51,878 nt of DNA, from assembly GCA_019232905.1 (NCBI GenBank), contig JAFANA010000061.1, positions 1 to 51,878 on the forward strand. The letters are read 5' to 3'. The first letter of the stretch is position 1; every line of letters begins with the position of its first letter. Below the pieces are notes generated by a model. That model searched no databases and was not told the origin of the DNA. It saw only the letters and a list, made by a program, of their open reading frames with translations. This document shows positions 15,997 to 24,849 of this stretch, one piece after another. The stretch comes from Vulcanimicrobiota bacterium. Its GTDB lineage: Bacteria > Vulcanimicrobiota > Vulcanimicrobiia > Vulcanimicrobiales > Vulcanimicrobiaceae. Made by a program: the position numbers and the translations under genes.

Positions 15997-18000
15997 ATGC
16001 AACTCACGACCACGCTCGAGCAGCGTCTCTCACAGATTCCCGATGCACCCGGCGTCTATCAGATGATAGGCGCGAACGGGGACATTCTTTACATTGGGAA
16101 GGCCGTCTCGCTGCGCAACCGCGTGCGTTCGTACTTCCAGGACTCGGCGAACCATCACATTCGCACGCAGGCGATGGTCGAGCGGGTCGTCGACGTGCGA
16201 ACGATCGTCGTTACGAACGAAGTCGAAGCGCTCATCCTCGAAGCGAATCTGATCAAGCGCCATCAGCCGCCGTTCAACGTTCGCCTGCGCGACGACAAGC
16301 GCTATCCGTACCTCAAAGTCACGAACGAGGCGTTTCCTCGCGTCGTGTTCACCCGCATGGTCAAGGACGACGGCGCGCGTTACTTCGGGCCGTACACCAA
16401 CGCGCACGGGTTGCGCGAGTTGATCGACCTCGTCCGGCTCGTCTTTCCGCTGCGGACCTGTCGCGAGCCGATCGACGGACGCCGTAAGCGTCCGTGTTTG
16501 CAGTATCACATCAAACGTTGCCTTGCGCCGTGCGTCGGTTATCAAACGGAGAGCGAGTACGACGCGATGATCGATGAAGTCGTCCTCTTCTTGGAAGGCA
16601 AACAAGAGTCGCTGCTTGCCCGGCTGCAAAAAGAGATGCAAGAATCCGCCGACCTGTACAATTTCGAGGCTGCCGCGCGTCTGCGCGATCGCATCGTGCA
16701 AGTTCGACGCGTGACGGAGGGACAGAAAGTCGTTTGGCGTTCGCGTATCGACATGGATTTAATTGCAACGGCCCGTTCGCAAGGGCAAGCGTGCATGCAA
16801 GTCTTCATGGTGCGCGGCGGCAAGCTAATCGGCCAGGAGAACTTCATCTTGGACGGCGTGCACGAGCAAAGCGACGCGGTATTGATGGATGAATTCCTCA
16901 AACAGTTCTATACCGCGCGAACCGCAAGCGCGCCCGAGGGAAACGGTGTTTCGGCGCTGCCGGCCCGCGTTGCCCGCGACAATCAAGTGCCGGTGCCGGA
17001 AAAGGCTCGCGCGCGCCGTACGTCGTCTAACGCGGCTGCGGTACCGAAAGAGGTCCTCGTGCAGACGATGCCCGGCGAAGAGTTGCCGGTCCTTGAGTCG
17101 TGGCTTTCGGAATTAAAAGATCAGCGCGTGCGTATTCTGCAACCGCAGCGCGGCGAACGCGCCGAATTCATGCGCCTCGTACAAAAGAACGCGGAGCAGA
17201 ATCTCAAAGCGTTCCTCGCGCATCAAGAAGTGCAGGAGAGCGCGCAGGCGCGATCGCTTACCGAACTCGCCGACGCGCTCGAACTCTCCGAAGTCCCGCA
17301 CCGTATTGAATGCTACGACATCTCGAACATCCAAGGGACGAACCCCGTCGCTTCGATGGTCGTCTTCGTCGAGGGCCGCGCGAAAAAGAGCGACTATCGC
17401 AAGTTCAAGATCCAGTACGATCGCGGACCGAATGACTTTGCGATGATGCAAGAAACGCTGCGCCGCCGCTTGCGCTATCTGCGTCACGAAACCGACGACG
17501 ACGTGACGTCGCCCGAACGGCAACTCGCGAAGAAAGAGAAGTTCAACAAGAAACCCGACCTGCTGCTCATAGACGGCGGGAAGGGGCAGTTGAGCGCCGT
17601 CGTCGAGGTGTTGGAAGAGATGGATATGACCGGCATTCCTGTCGCCGGTCTTGCGAAAGAGCACGAGTGGCTCTACGTGCCGGGGAGTCCCGATCCGATC
17701 GTCCTTCCGCCAAATAGTGCGGGTCTGCACTTGATCATGCGCATTCGCGATGAGGCGCACCGGTTTGCCGTCACCTACCACCGTCAGCGGCGCGCGAAAG
17801 CGATGACCCGTTCCGCGCTCGATGCCCTCGCGGGCGTGGGCCCCGTCCGGCGGAAGCGTTTGCTCGCGGCATTCGGTTCCGTGGCGGCGATCAAACGCGC
17901 CTCAATCGACGAGATCGCGGCGGTGAAGGGAATGACACCCTCGCTTGCCGCACAAATCAAAGGCGAACTTGAGTCATCTCGCAGAGTAGGAGAGGCATAA
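15997..18000 (+). CDS. uvrC: Excinuclease ABC subunit C
   Basis: A 667-residue UvrC. The GIY-YIG nuclease domain opens the protein (IPDAPGVYQMIGANGDILYIGKA; 3' incision). The UvrB-binding UVR motif lies around 210-240 (LYNFEAAARLRDRI). The RNase H-like 5' nuclease region contains IECYDISNIQGTNPVASM and LLLIDGGKGQLSAV. A C-terminal double helix-hairpin-helix ends the protein (LAGVGPVRRKRLLAAFGS and VKGMTPSLAAQIKGEL). It makes both incisions in nucleotide excision repair after UvrAB damage recognition. The stop overlaps the next start by 1 bp. Confidence 0.97.
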   Translation: MQLTTTLEQRLSQIPDAPGVYQMIGANGDILYIGKAVSLRNRVRSYFQDSANHHIRTQAMVERVVDVRTIVVTNEVEALILEANLIKRHQPPFNVRLRDDKRYPYLKVTNEAFPRVVFTRMVKDDGARYFGPYTNAHGLRELIDLVRLVFPLRTCREPIDGRRKRPCLQYHIKRCLAPCVGYQTESEYDAMIDEVVLFLEGKQESLLARLQKEMQESADLYNFEAAARLRDRIVQVRRVTEGQKVVWRSRIDMDLIATARSQGQACMQVFMVRGGKLIGQENFILDGVHEQSDAVLMDEFLKQFYTARTASAPEGNGVSALPARVARDNQVPVPEKARARRTSSNAAAVPKEVLVQTMPGEELPVLESWLSELKDQRVRILQPQRGERAEFMRLVQKNAEQNLKAFLAHQEVQESAQARSLTELADALELSEVPHRIECYDISNIQGTNPVASMVVFVEGRAKKSDYRKFKIQYDRGPNDFAMMQETLRRRLRYLRHETDDDVTSPERQLAKKEKFNKKPDLLLIDGGKGQLSAVVEVLEEMDMTGIPVAGLAKEHEWLYVPGSPDPIVLPPNSAGLHLIMRIRDEAHRFAVTYHRQRRAKAMTRSALDALAGVGPVRRKRLLAAFGSVAAIKRASIDEIAAVKGMTPSLAAQIKGELESSRRVGEA

Positions 18001-18374
18001 TGCACTGGCTCTTGCGTTTCATCGTGACGGCAGCCGCCCTTTGGGCGATTGCCGTGTACGTCCCAGGGTTTCATTTAAATACGTGGACGGATGCGATTTG
18101 GGCGGCTATTATCTTCGGCATCGTGAACACCCTGATCGGGCCGATTCTGCGGCTGATCTCGCTGCCGCTGACGTTTCTGACCCTGGGCCTGTTCACGATC
18201 GTCATTAATTGGGCGCTCTTCGCGCTCACTGTTTGGCTTTCACCGGGATTCAAAACGACCGGCTATCCATGGCCGGCGTGGGAATCGACGCTCGTTGGCG
18301 CAATTATCATGATGATCGTGGGAACGTTGGTGAACGTCCCGCTCTCGCGTTCCGAGCCCACGGCGCGCGTTTAG
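18000..18374 (+). CDS. Phage holin family 4-like membrane protein
   Basis: A 124-residue protein with four membrane helices in the pattern of the YvlD/holin_4 superfamily: [20 protein letters not shown], then [20 protein letters not shown], then [20 protein letters not shown], and a last helix [16 protein letters not shown]. The family is widespread on bacterial chromosomes and is not thought to be phage-borne in most cases. Its role is unclear. It is read from TAATG overlapping the uvrC stop, so its translation is coupled to uvrC. The methyl-accepting gene follows after 19 bp. Confidence 0.88.
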   Translation: MHWLLRFIVTAAALWAIAVYVPGFHLNTWTDAIWAAIIFGIVNTLIGPILRLISLPLTFLTLGLFTIVINWALFALTVWLSPGFKTTGYPWPAWESTLVGAIIMMIVGTLVNVPLSRSEPTARV

Positions 18375-18393
18375 TCTACCAAGCGGAGGTCGA

Positions 18394-20544
18394 ATGACCG
18401 ATTCCGGGCTGCGAGAAGCCGCGCGTTTATATGGCGCGCGCATTCGCGCGTTCCAGCGAGGGTTGACCCGAACCGCGCTTGTTGCCATTCCCGCGACGTT
18501 GCTGATCGCCGGGGTACTCGGCAATTGGACGCGCAACGAGCTCCTGTACGTACTGCTCGTCGTCGCGATCTTCGGGGGAATCGTCTTACCGGCAGCACAC
18601 GCGGTCGATCGCGCCTATCTCAATCGCGTGCGCGATCGCATGGCGGCAAACTCCGGTCTCTCCACGAGCGACGCCATCGCGCACATCAGCTGGTTTCGCT
18701 TTCAAATCGTCATCAATTTCTTCGTCGCTTATGTCATCGGCGCCGTCGTCGTGGTGACCGTGGCGAACGGCCTCGCGGGACTTCCGCTCTGGCGGAACGT
18801 GCTTCCCGCCATGCTCGCCGCGGTCACCGGCGGCGCGATGGTCGATGGTGCGCTCAATTATTTCAACGGTGAAGCCCTCGTCGCGGAACTTGTTGCGGTG
18901 CTCTGTTCCGTCCGCGGCGAGTTCGCGCCGGTAAGCGAACGCGCTCGCGGGGGCATCACGCGGAGCTTCCTCGTCGTACTCGGCGTCGTGATCGTCGTTA
19001 CGGTGCTCGCCGTCGGCGGAAGCGCGATGCATATTTTCTTGGAACTGAACGCGCACCGGATTGCTACCGATGCGGCGATTCGTCTCGGCGTCATCTATGC
19101 CGCGCTTTCGCTCGTCGTCGCGATCTTGATTGCGGTGCTTGCAGCGCGCATTCTTTCGCGCAGCATCGTGCAACCGATGCTGCACACGGTCGCGTTGATG
19201 GATCGGTTGCGCGCCGGCGACGTCGTGCGCGAGGAAGAACTCTATGCAGAACCGCGCTTTCAGCACGAAGCGGGCCTGCTCGTGAGCGCTTTTGCCGATG
19301 CGAACGTCGGCCTCGCGCGCCTCGCGCTGAGCGGCGAGCGCCTTGCCGGCGGTGATCTCGCCGTGCGAATCAATCCGAATTCCGAGCGCGACGTCGTTGC
19401 CATTGCGTTCCAGCGGGTTGCCGGCGTGATCCAGACGGTTGTCGGCAACGTCCGTACCACGGCGGAGTTGCTCGAGAACTCCGCAAGCGCATTAACTGAA
19501 CGCGCGGACGCCTTCGTTGCGGACGCGCGCGCGAACTACCGCGACCTCTCCGGCGTGACGGCTACGACGCAGACGCTCGACGAAGCGGTGAACCGCGTCG
19601 CGCAAGGCGCACGTGAACTAGCGACGATGGCTGCGACGTCGCGCCAAACGGCTGAACGCCTGGGTGCGGCGGCGGAAGCGAACGTCGCGGGGCTCGAGGA
19701 ACTCGCGCAAACGGCCTCGTCGACGATCGAAGCAGCGAACGAAGTGTACGATATTTCCGGATCCGCAGGCGAAAGCGCCGATGCTGCCGCTGCGGCCATT
19801 TTGCAAGCCGATCGTACCTCCGAAGAAGCTGCCCAGGTGATGGAGGAACTCGTGCGCGCGATGGACACGCTGCGCGTGAGTTCGTTGCAAATCAGCTCGA
19901 TCACGCAAAAAATTGACGAGATTGCGGATCAAACGAACCTCCTTGCGCTTAACGCGGCAATTGAAGCCGCGCGTGCCGGCGAGCATGGCCGCGGGTTCGC
20001 GGTCGTCGCCGACGAAATCCGCAAGCTCGCCGACAGCTCCGCGACGGCGACGAAAGAAATCGCGTCGTTGATTCGCGCGGTGCAAGAAGAAACGAATCGC
20101 GCGGTCACGGTGACGCGGCGGGGAAGCGACGCGGTTGAACGTGGCCGCGAGAAGACGGCGCAAGTCTCCGATGCACTCGCGCGTATCGTCGATGGCGTCA
20201 CGCACGTGCGCGCGCGCATCGAAGCCGTGGTCCTAGCGCAGCGCGAGCAAAAACTTGCGACCGACGCGCTCGTCGAATCGACGCTTTTGGCGGAGCGCCT
20301 AACGGGTGACAATGCGCAACTCGCAACCGCACTGGCGAGCCTTGCCGATCACCTCGAACAGTCGGCGCAGTCAGGTTCGGAGGCGGTTCGTACGACGACA
20401 CAGGGCGTCGGCGCGGTAACGCAGCGCGGCGAACGCATCGCGGAAGGTTCGGATCAGATCCTTACCCTCACGAGTACCCTCCGCGAAGAGGCCGACCGCA
20501 TCCGCGGCGCCGTTGCCGGTTTCCAGGCCCTGCCGCCCGCCTAA
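18394..20544 (+). CDS. Methyl-accepting chemotaxis-type membrane receptor
   Basis: A 716-residue receptor. The N-terminal 250 residues hold several hydrophobic helices ([76 protein letters not shown]) rather than a large periplasmic domain, so it may sense within or near the membrane. HAMP-like linkers follow (about 255-350), then a long signalling coiled coil with hairpin tip [20 protein letters not shown] and [11 protein letters not shown]. It should control a CheA kinase, but no che genes are in the window. GGAG lies 8 nt before ATG. Confidence 0.92.
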   Translation: MTDSGLREAARLYGARIRAFQRGLTRTALVAIPATLLIAGVLGNWTRNELLYVLLVVAIFGGIVLPAAHAVDRAYLNRVRDRMAANSGLSTSDAIAHISWFRFQIVINFFVAYVIGAVVVVTVANGLAGLPLWRNVLPAMLAAVTGGAMVDGALNYFNGEALVAELVAVLCSVRGEFAPVSERARGGITRSFLVVLGVVIVVTVLAVGGSAMHIFLELNAHRIATDAAIRLGVIYAALSLVVAILIAVLAARILSRSIVQPMLHTVALMDRLRAGDVVREEELYAEPRFQHEAGLLVSAFADANVGLARLALSGERLAGGDLAVRINPNSERDVVAIAFQRVAGVIQTVVGNVRTTAELLENSASALTERADAFVADARANYRDLSGVTATTQTLDEAVNRVAQGARELATMAATSRQTAERLGAAAEANVAGLEELAQTASSTIEAANEVYDISGSAGESADAAAAAILQADRTSEEAAQVMEELVRAMDTLRVSSLQISSITQKIDEIADQTNLLALNAAIEAARAGEHGRGFAVVADEIRKLADSSATATKEIASLIRAVQEETNRAVTVTRRGSDAVERGREKTAQVSDALARIVDGVTHVRARIEAVVLAQREQKLATDALVESTLLAERLTGDNAQLATALASLADHLEQSAQSGSEAVRTTTQGVGAVTQRGERIAEGSDQILTLTSTLREEADRIRGAVAGFQALPPA

Positions 20545-20735
20545 GCGAGGCCCTTGTGCGTGTGGACGCATTCGTAGAGGTCGGCCTTCCCCTTGACCGG
20601 CGTGCAGCTGACTTCCGTATGGCGAGAGATGTGGTGATCGCGAACGCATGCGTCGCTCTTACAAATCGTGTCCTTGTTCGTATGGCACTGGGGGCCTTTG
20701 TGCTCGTGCCGGTCGCTTTGCACTGATGTCGTCAT
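20541..20735 (-). CDS. Small Cys/His-rich hypothetical protein
   Basis: From ATG 20735, with AAAGGA 8 nt upstream, the 64-residue product has five Cys and eight or more His ([19 protein letters not shown], then SCTPVK and YECVHTHKG). Such density suggests metal binding or disulfide bonding, but there is no signal peptide and no known motif. Its 3' end overlaps the chemoreceptor gene by 4 bp, convergently. Longer in-frame starts up to 20855 would run towards the tmRNA promoter region. Confidence 0.6.
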   Translation of the reverse strand: MTTSVQSDRHEHKGPQCHTNKDTICKSDACVRDHHISRHTEVSCTPVKGKADLYECVHTHKGLA

Positions 20736-20861
20736 CTTGGATCCTTTCGCTAACGTGTAGGTCATCGTAGCGTCTCCCGGCATGGCGTTCGAGTGATTGA
20801 AACTCCCCTGCTTGCCAGGTGTGTTATAGTGAGTGTTCCGGCTCGACGGAGCCACTCGCGA

Positions 20862-21215
20862 GGGGCTGAACTAGGCTCGACGGGGAGATCCGTGGTCGGC
20901 GTTAGCAAGCGGAGTTGCGAGCTCTCCTAAAACGATCGCAACGGCATATCTGCCAACAACGAATACGCACTGGCTGCCTAATCTAGGTTAGTCACCGGAC
21001 GCGGAGGGTCGGCCCGAACCGCTCTGCTCTCCGGTCATAAACTCGGGCTGGTACGGACGCGTGATTCGACGGCCGTACGAGATCAAGAATCTGCTGCGCG
21101 CGGTAAGTCCCGCTTTGAGACGTACGCGCGAGTAAGCCAAAGTCAAAGCTGAGCTTGGAGAATGCGCCGGGCAGGCTTTTCGGACTCGGGGGGCAGTACC
21201 CCGACAGCTCCACCA
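20862..21215 (+). ncRNA. ssrA: tmRNA (one-piece)
   Basis: A 354-nt transfer-messenger RNA. The 5' GGGGCTGAACTAGGCTCGAC is the canonical start. GGGGCTG pairs with CAGCTCC at 21205-21211, followed by encoded ACCA. The tag reading frame ends NGISANNEYALAA then TAA (20979-20981); the resume codon is around 20931-20939, since TAA at 20928-20930 closes the frame upstream. The ALAA end is the usual degradation signal. The T arm, TCGGGG/CCCCGA around GGCAGTA, lacks the usual TTCRANT loop. A -10-like TATAGT lies at 20825. tmRNA rescues stalled ribosomes. Confidence 0.95.
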
Positions 21216-21321
21216 AAACCCGTGATATTTTCCGCGTAGCGCGCTCGCCAGAGGACCTCATGGACCATAGTCCACTTCGGCCCTCTGGCGAACGCACTAC
21301 ACGAAAAATCTCACGGGTTTT
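21215..21321. repeat. Long inverted repeat (40-bp arms) directly after tmRNA
   Basis: Arms at 21215-21254 and 21282-21321 match at 35 of 40 positions as an inverted repeat, with outer ends AAAACCCGTGA and TCACGGGTTTT and inner ends CGCCAGAGG and CCTCTGGCG. The 27-nt centre contains another stem, TGGAC/GTCCA (21261-21274). Four of the five mismatches would become G-U pairs if the minus strand were transcribed. It could be an oversized tmRNA terminator (TTTTGTATTTT follows), a MITE, or a structured RNA. Confidence 0.75.
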
Positions 21322-21347
21322 GTATTTTAGAGGTGGAGGTTGCCTCT

Positions 21348-21956
21348 ATGAGTTCTCAGCGGCTTAGTCAGTTTAATGACGGGATTTTTGCGTTTTCTGC
21401 GACCTTGTTGATGTTGAATTTTGCGGTGCCGGCAGTGAGGGGTCAGGACAATACTGCGCTGGCTGTCGGCCTTGTTTCTCAGTGGCCGAAACTTCTGGCG
21501 TTTTTGTTGAGCTTCGGCGTCATCATCAATTATTGGAGGACGCATGGAACGGTCTTTCATGCCGTTCAGGTGGTCGACCACCGAACCATTGTGCTCAACG
21601 CGATGTTCCTGGCCGTGACCGCGTTCGTGCCGTACGTTACGAACGTCGTTGGCAGCTATCCGCTGTTGCCGGCCGCAGCGGTCCTGTACTCCGTGACGTT
21701 GCTTGCGGGTACCTACATCGGCAAACTCATGGGCGATCATTTGGTCGCGACCAACGCGTTCAGGGGCCATGTTTCACCGGCTGCAACGATCGCGTTTCGG
21801 CGCATGAACTTCGCCGTTTACATGAGGATCGTCGGGCTGCTCTTCGCCTTTTTCCTACCGGTCGTTTCTTACGTGCTCTACTGGGCCATTATTATCTACT
21901 ATCTGTCCGCAAGCGGTATTGACGCGTATGCGCCCGAGGAAAGCGTTGCATCGTGA
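21348..21956 (+). CDS. TMEM175/DUF1211-family membrane protein (putative K+ channel)
   Basis: From ATG 21348, with AGGTGGAGG 8 nt upstream, the product has 202 residues. The opening RLSQFNDGIFAFSATLLMLN is the TMEM175 signature, an R-x3-F-[ST/N]-D-G-[IV]-F variant with N in place of the usual S. Six hydrophobic helices follow in total. Bacterial members form tetrameric potassium channels lacking the TVGYG filter. The two TrkA-type genes at the left end of the window are not linked to it. Confidence 0.85.
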   Translation: MSSQRLSQFNDGIFAFSATLLMLNFAVPAVRGQDNTALAVGLVSQWPKLLAFLLSFGVIINYWRTHGTVFHAVQVVDHRTIVLNAMFLAVTAFVPYVTNVVGSYPLLPAAAVLYSVTLLAGTYIGKLMGDHLVATNAFRGHVSPAATIAFRRMNFAVYMRIVGLLFAFFLPVVSYVLYWAIIIYYLSASGIDAYAPEESVAS

Positions 21957-22072
21957 GTATCCCACTTTGCTCGTCGCGATGCCGCCGAAGCTTGTTGCTG
22001 CCGCAAGAAGCGGGGCGTACAATTCGGCTATACCGTTGAGGTACTGCCTTACCGCTATCGGAGGGCAAAGCC

Positions 22073-22993
22073 GTGCGTAGTCTCGCATTCGTTACCGCAC
22101 TGGTCCTGAGCGCACTTCCCGTCTCGAGTTCGATCGCGCAAGATCGAGCGTTCGCAGCCGGCACGCAGTATGCGTACATTTCGAATAACGCGTCCCGCGG
22201 TGGCACCTTTGTCTACACGCTGCCGCTCGCGGCGAGCAGCCACTACCGTTGGGTGATCGGGAATCTCTATGCTCCCGGAGCGGTTGCGTTCGGTCAGGGC
22301 CAAGTGTATGTGCTCGTCGCAAACAGTTCCCAGGGACAGGGCACATTGGTCTTCGAGCAGACCTCGAGCGGCCCGGTTTCTTGGGTGTTACCGTCCTCGC
22401 TGCTTCCCGAAATGGTTGCAGTCGATCCGGCGGGCGACGTGTTTGTGGGGCAGTCTTTTATCAACGGTGCGAACGCTTCATACCAGATCAACGTCTTCAG
22501 GCATCCGATCACGACGAGCACCGTGCGCGCATTCACCATGAACGCGGCAGTGAACAACGCGGGCAGCACGCTCACGCGCGGGATGGCGTTCGATGCCGGC
22601 GGCAACTTATGGGTCAAAGATGACGACAAGAAAACGATGGACGAATACGTTCCGCCATTCACTTCGACTAGCATCCCGAAGCTCACGTTTCCGAAAGGCA
22701 GCGGCGCACCGTACGGCTCGATGACCTTCGATAGCCATGATGTGATGTACGTAACCAATTCCGGAATCGACGTCTATAAACCGCCGTTCACGAAGAATTC
22801 GAGAAAAGCGTTCACGATATCAGTTCCCGGCCCGAACAGCCTCGCGGTCGACGCGTCGGGCAACTTGTACGCTGCCTGTACCAATGGCAGAGTGTACGTC
22901 TTTTCGCCGCCATTTAGCGCAGGCAGCAGACCGCGGGTCACGATGGCGATTCCGACCGGTTCCAGCCTGCCGTTCATGGGTGTCACACAATAG
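22073..22993 (+). CDS. Secreted beta-propeller (NHL-like) protein
   Basis: The GTG start at 22073 follows GGAGGGC. The 306-residue product has a signal peptide (MRSLAFVTALVLSALPVSSSIAQ) and then four-strand blade repeats. These include GAVAFGQGQVYVLVANSS, MVAVDPAGDVFVGQSF, GMAFDAGGNLWVKDDD and SLAVDASGNLYAACTNGRVYV, with repeated YVPPFTS/YKPPFTK phrases. Such propellers bind ligands or act as scaffolds; no catalytic residues stand out. It converges on the lyase-like lipoprotein at 22996 (2 bp apart) and is related in style to the lipoprotein at 43858. Confidence 0.8.
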   Translation: MRSLAFVTALVLSALPVSSSIAQDRAFAAGTQYAYISNNASRGGTFVYTLPLAASSHYRWVIGNLYAPGAVAFGQGQVYVLVANSSQGQGTLVFEQTSSGPVSWVLPSSLLPEMVAVDPAGDVFVGQSFINGANASYQINVFRHPITTSTVRAFTMNAAVNNAGSTLTRGMAFDAGGNLWVKDDDKKTMDEYVPPFTSTSIPKLTFPKGSGAPYGSMTFDSHDVMYVTNSGIDVYKPPFTKNSRKAFTISVPGPNSLAVDASGNLYAACTNGRVYVFSPPFSAGSRPRVTMAIPTGSSLPFMGVTQ

Positions 22994-22995
22994 CG

Positions 22996-24003
22996 TTATA
23001 GCAGTCGGACGATGGCGTTCGCCCTGTTTTCTACGAACCAGATGTGATGATCGGGACCCGTCGTGATGCCGACCGGGTTCGCGTGCGCGTCGGGCGTCGG
23101 CGTCTCGGTAATGCGGCCGCTAGTCGTAATACGGCCAATTTTCGATGCCGTATACTCGGTGAACCACAGCGCTCCGTCCGGGCCCGCGGCGATCGCTACC
23201 GGACCGGCGTGTTGCGTTGGTAGCGCATAGTCGGTTTCGGTCCCGGTCATCGTCATGCGTCCGATTTTATTTGCGGACGTTTCGGTAAACCACAATGCCC
23301 CATCCGGGCCAAAAACGAGCGACTGCGGCTGACTTCGCGTGGCAAACTGGGTGAAGCTGCCGGTAGCGGTCATCCGTCCGATCTTCGACGCACCGTACTC
23401 CGTAAACCAAATTTGATCCGGGTTTCCTCCAAACGCGACTTCGTACGGCAAAGCGTTTCGCGTGGGAACGACATATTCCGCAGAGGCGCCCGTTGAAATA
23501 TCGAGGATCGAGACGTAGCCTGCTTCGAATTCCGTAAACCAGATGCGCTCGCCGACTCCACCGGCGACTCCGCGCGTCGACGACGCCGCCTGGTACTGCG
23601 TTATTGTTCCCGCCGGTGTTACGGCATTGATTTGGAAGAGGTTTGCATCAGTGACCCAAAGCTGACCGTACGCAGAAGCTACGTGTGACGGCGCAGTGCC
23701 GGAGACCATTTGAATTTCCTTAAACGAACCCGTCGTCGTAACACGGCCGAGTTTGGCTGCTCCCTGTTCCGTAAACCAAAGTGCGCCGTCAGGACCGGTG
23801 ACGATTCGGTTTGCACCGGATCGCGCGGTCGGTATCGAATATTTCGCGAACGTATATGCCCCGCGCGAGATGAGCTCGCCGTGCGCTTGAATCTCAGGCC
23901 CAGACGCTGGAATGGCTTGAAACTGTTTCGAACCGCTACTGCAACCTGCGCTGAGAGCGAGTAGCGACGCCACGATAACGGCAAAAGAAGAGCGACTTTG
24001 CAT
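22996..24003 (-). CDS. Streptogramin-lyase (Vgb)-like beta-propeller lipoprotein
   Basis: A 335-residue protein with a lipobox (LLALSAGC, Cys21), so it is anchored in a membrane. It carries six or seven repeats of the Vgb type: GPDGALWFTEQGAAKLGRVT, GPDGALWFTETSANKIGRMT, GPDGALWFTEYTASKIGRIT and GPDHHIWFVENRANAI. In true virginiamycin B lyase, His and Glu in the propeller cleave streptogramin B linearly. Most environmental relatives have no proven lyase activity, so I call only the fold. It shares its 3' end region with the convergent propeller gene. Confidence 0.85.
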   Translation of the reverse strand: MQSRSSFAVIVASLLALSAGCSSGSKQFQAIPASGPEIQAHGELISRGAYTFAKYSIPTARSGANRIVTGPDGALWFTEQGAAKLGRVTTTGSFKEIQMVSGTAPSHVASAYGQLWVTDANLFQINAVTPAGTITQYQAASSTRGVAGGVGERIWFTEFEAGYVSILDISTGASAEYVVPTRNALPYEVAFGGNPDQIWFTEYGASKIGRMTATGSFTQFATRSQPQSLVFGPDGALWFTETSANKIGRMTMTGTETDYALPTQHAGPVAIAAGPDGALWFTEYTASKIGRITTSGRITETPTPDAHANPVGITTGPDHHIWFVENRANAIVRLL

Positions 24004-24032
24004 GGAATGCTCCTCCTCGAAATATTGTAAGG

Positions 24033-24608
24033 CTACTCTTCCGAGCCGTCTATGCCGAAGAATTCGGCAAACGCGCGATTGAGTGTAACGCTGCTGACGC
24101 CGAAGATTTCGTTATCCGAAGTCATGTGTGATCCGGCCTCAGGAGCGCTATCCGATACTTGCGTTGCGGTTATCGGTGCTTTTCCATACCTCCAAAGATG
24201 TGCTACGGGTTCGCCTCCTAAACGCTTGAGCGCTTGATTGTGCCGTACGTTGCTGGCTGCGGTTGCCCATGACGCACTGTTGATGAAGCCTCCGTCAACC
24301 AACCATCTGAGCACTTCTACGACGGCGTACATTGCCAAAATGCCTTTGCGTCCCGGCGCTGGATAAAAATCAGTGATCGCCAGATCGTGCACGTCAGAAT
24401 GCACGCGCTGACCGATAATCGCAACGACATCTGCGCCGTCGGTTACGCGCAACCAACGGTTAGCCGACGACTCAGAATCGAGCGGAAGACTCGAAGCGGC
24501 GAGATAGCGACGCATGCACGCCTGCACTTCCGGGTCATCCGGGCCGGCGAGCGAAATCCTAAATCGTGCCGCGATCCCCTTCGCTCGATGGCTCAACACG
24601 GAGTTCAT
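24033..24608 (-). CDS. GNAT-like hypothetical protein beside lanthipeptide locus
   Basis: A 191-residue cytoplasmic protein. Parts resemble the later half of a GNAT acetyltransferase: DLAITDFYPAPGRKGILAMY, a helix VVEVLRWLVDGGF, then ASNVRHNQALKRLGGEPV, the N-x-x-x-x-x-x-x-LG pattern seen near the acetyl-CoA site end. The classic Q/RxxGxG/A loop is not clear, so the assignment is weak. Its start at 24608 is divergent from the lanthipeptide precursor at 24700, with the two promoters sharing about 90 bp. A role in modifying the peptide or its host is possible but unproven. Confidence 0.6.
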   Translation of the reverse strand: MNSVLSHRAKGIAARFRISLAGPDDPEVQACMRRYLAASSLPLDSESSANRWLRVTDGADVVAIIGQRVHSDVHDLAITDFYPAPGRKGILAMYAVVEVLRWLVDGGFINSASWATAASNVRHNQALKRLGGEPVAHLWRYGKAPITATQVSDSAPEAGSHMTSDNEIFGVSSVTLNRAFAEFFGIDGSEE

Positions 24609-24627
24609 AGCGCCATTTTACACCTGC

Positions 24628-24656
24628 ATCCGGACAGGCAGCGCGTGGTGTATACT
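24628..24656 (+). promoter_or_regulatory. Putative promoter of the lanthipeptide precursor gene
   Basis: TATACT at 24651-24656 is a good -10 hexamer, preceded by GTGGTG. The -35 is poor (ATCCGG at 17 nt spacing), which suggests an activator. A similar GGTATACTGT occurs at 45684-45693 before another small gene. The predicted start lies about 35 nt before the ATG at 24700. Confidence 0.4.
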
Positions 24657-24699
24657 GTACGCCAGGACGAGATGCGGTAACGCATCGGGAGGTCCCGGG

Positions 24700-24849
24700 A
24701 TGTTCGAAGACGTGGATCTGAGGATAGCCGACGAAGAAACGGCGCAATACGTGTTCGCACCTACGAAACATACGTGCCACTGCACGAACACTTGCAAGTC
24801 ATGTCAAACGTGCACGTGCACGTTCCCTTGCACTCTTGACGCCTGTTAA
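24700..24849 (+). CDS. Putative class I lanthipeptide precursor (LanA)
   Basis: ATG 24700 is preceded by an excellent GGGAGG at 7 nt. The 49-residue peptide has an acidic leader (about residues 1-20, opening MFEDVDLRIADEET) and a core packed with Cys and Thr (CHCTNTCKSCQTC, then TCTFPCTLDAC). From Thr22 there are eight Cys (26, 28, 32, 35, 38, 40, 44, 49) and nine Ser/Thr, enough for up to eight lanthionine-type rings. The F-x-x-V-D-L opening is reminiscent of the class I FNLD box. The last 51 bp overlap the 3' end of lanB antisense. A metal-binding peptide is the main alternative; the adjacent LanB/LanC decides the call. Confidence 0.75.
   Translation: MFEDVDLRIADEETAQYVFAPTKHTCHCTNTCKSCQTCTCTFPCTLDAC

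Noticed and set aside
18000-18374. Phage holin as a sign of a prophage
   Set aside because: The holin_4/YvlD-type family is common on chromosomes, and no other phage genes lie nearby.
22996-24003. True streptogramin resistance gene
   Set aside because: Only the propeller repeats are evident. It is a lipoprotein, and environmental relatives are not shown to cleave streptogramins.
24514-24849. 111-residue frame as the start of the lanthipeptide precursor
   Set aside because: The extra N-terminal part lies over the GNAT-like gene and its promoter region; ATG 24700 has a strong ribosome binding site and gives a typical leader.
24700-24849. Metallothionein-like protein instead of lanthipeptide precursor
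   Set aside because: Cys density would fit, but the regular Thr next to Cys and the adjacent lanB and lanC favour a lanthipeptide. Kept as the main alternative.
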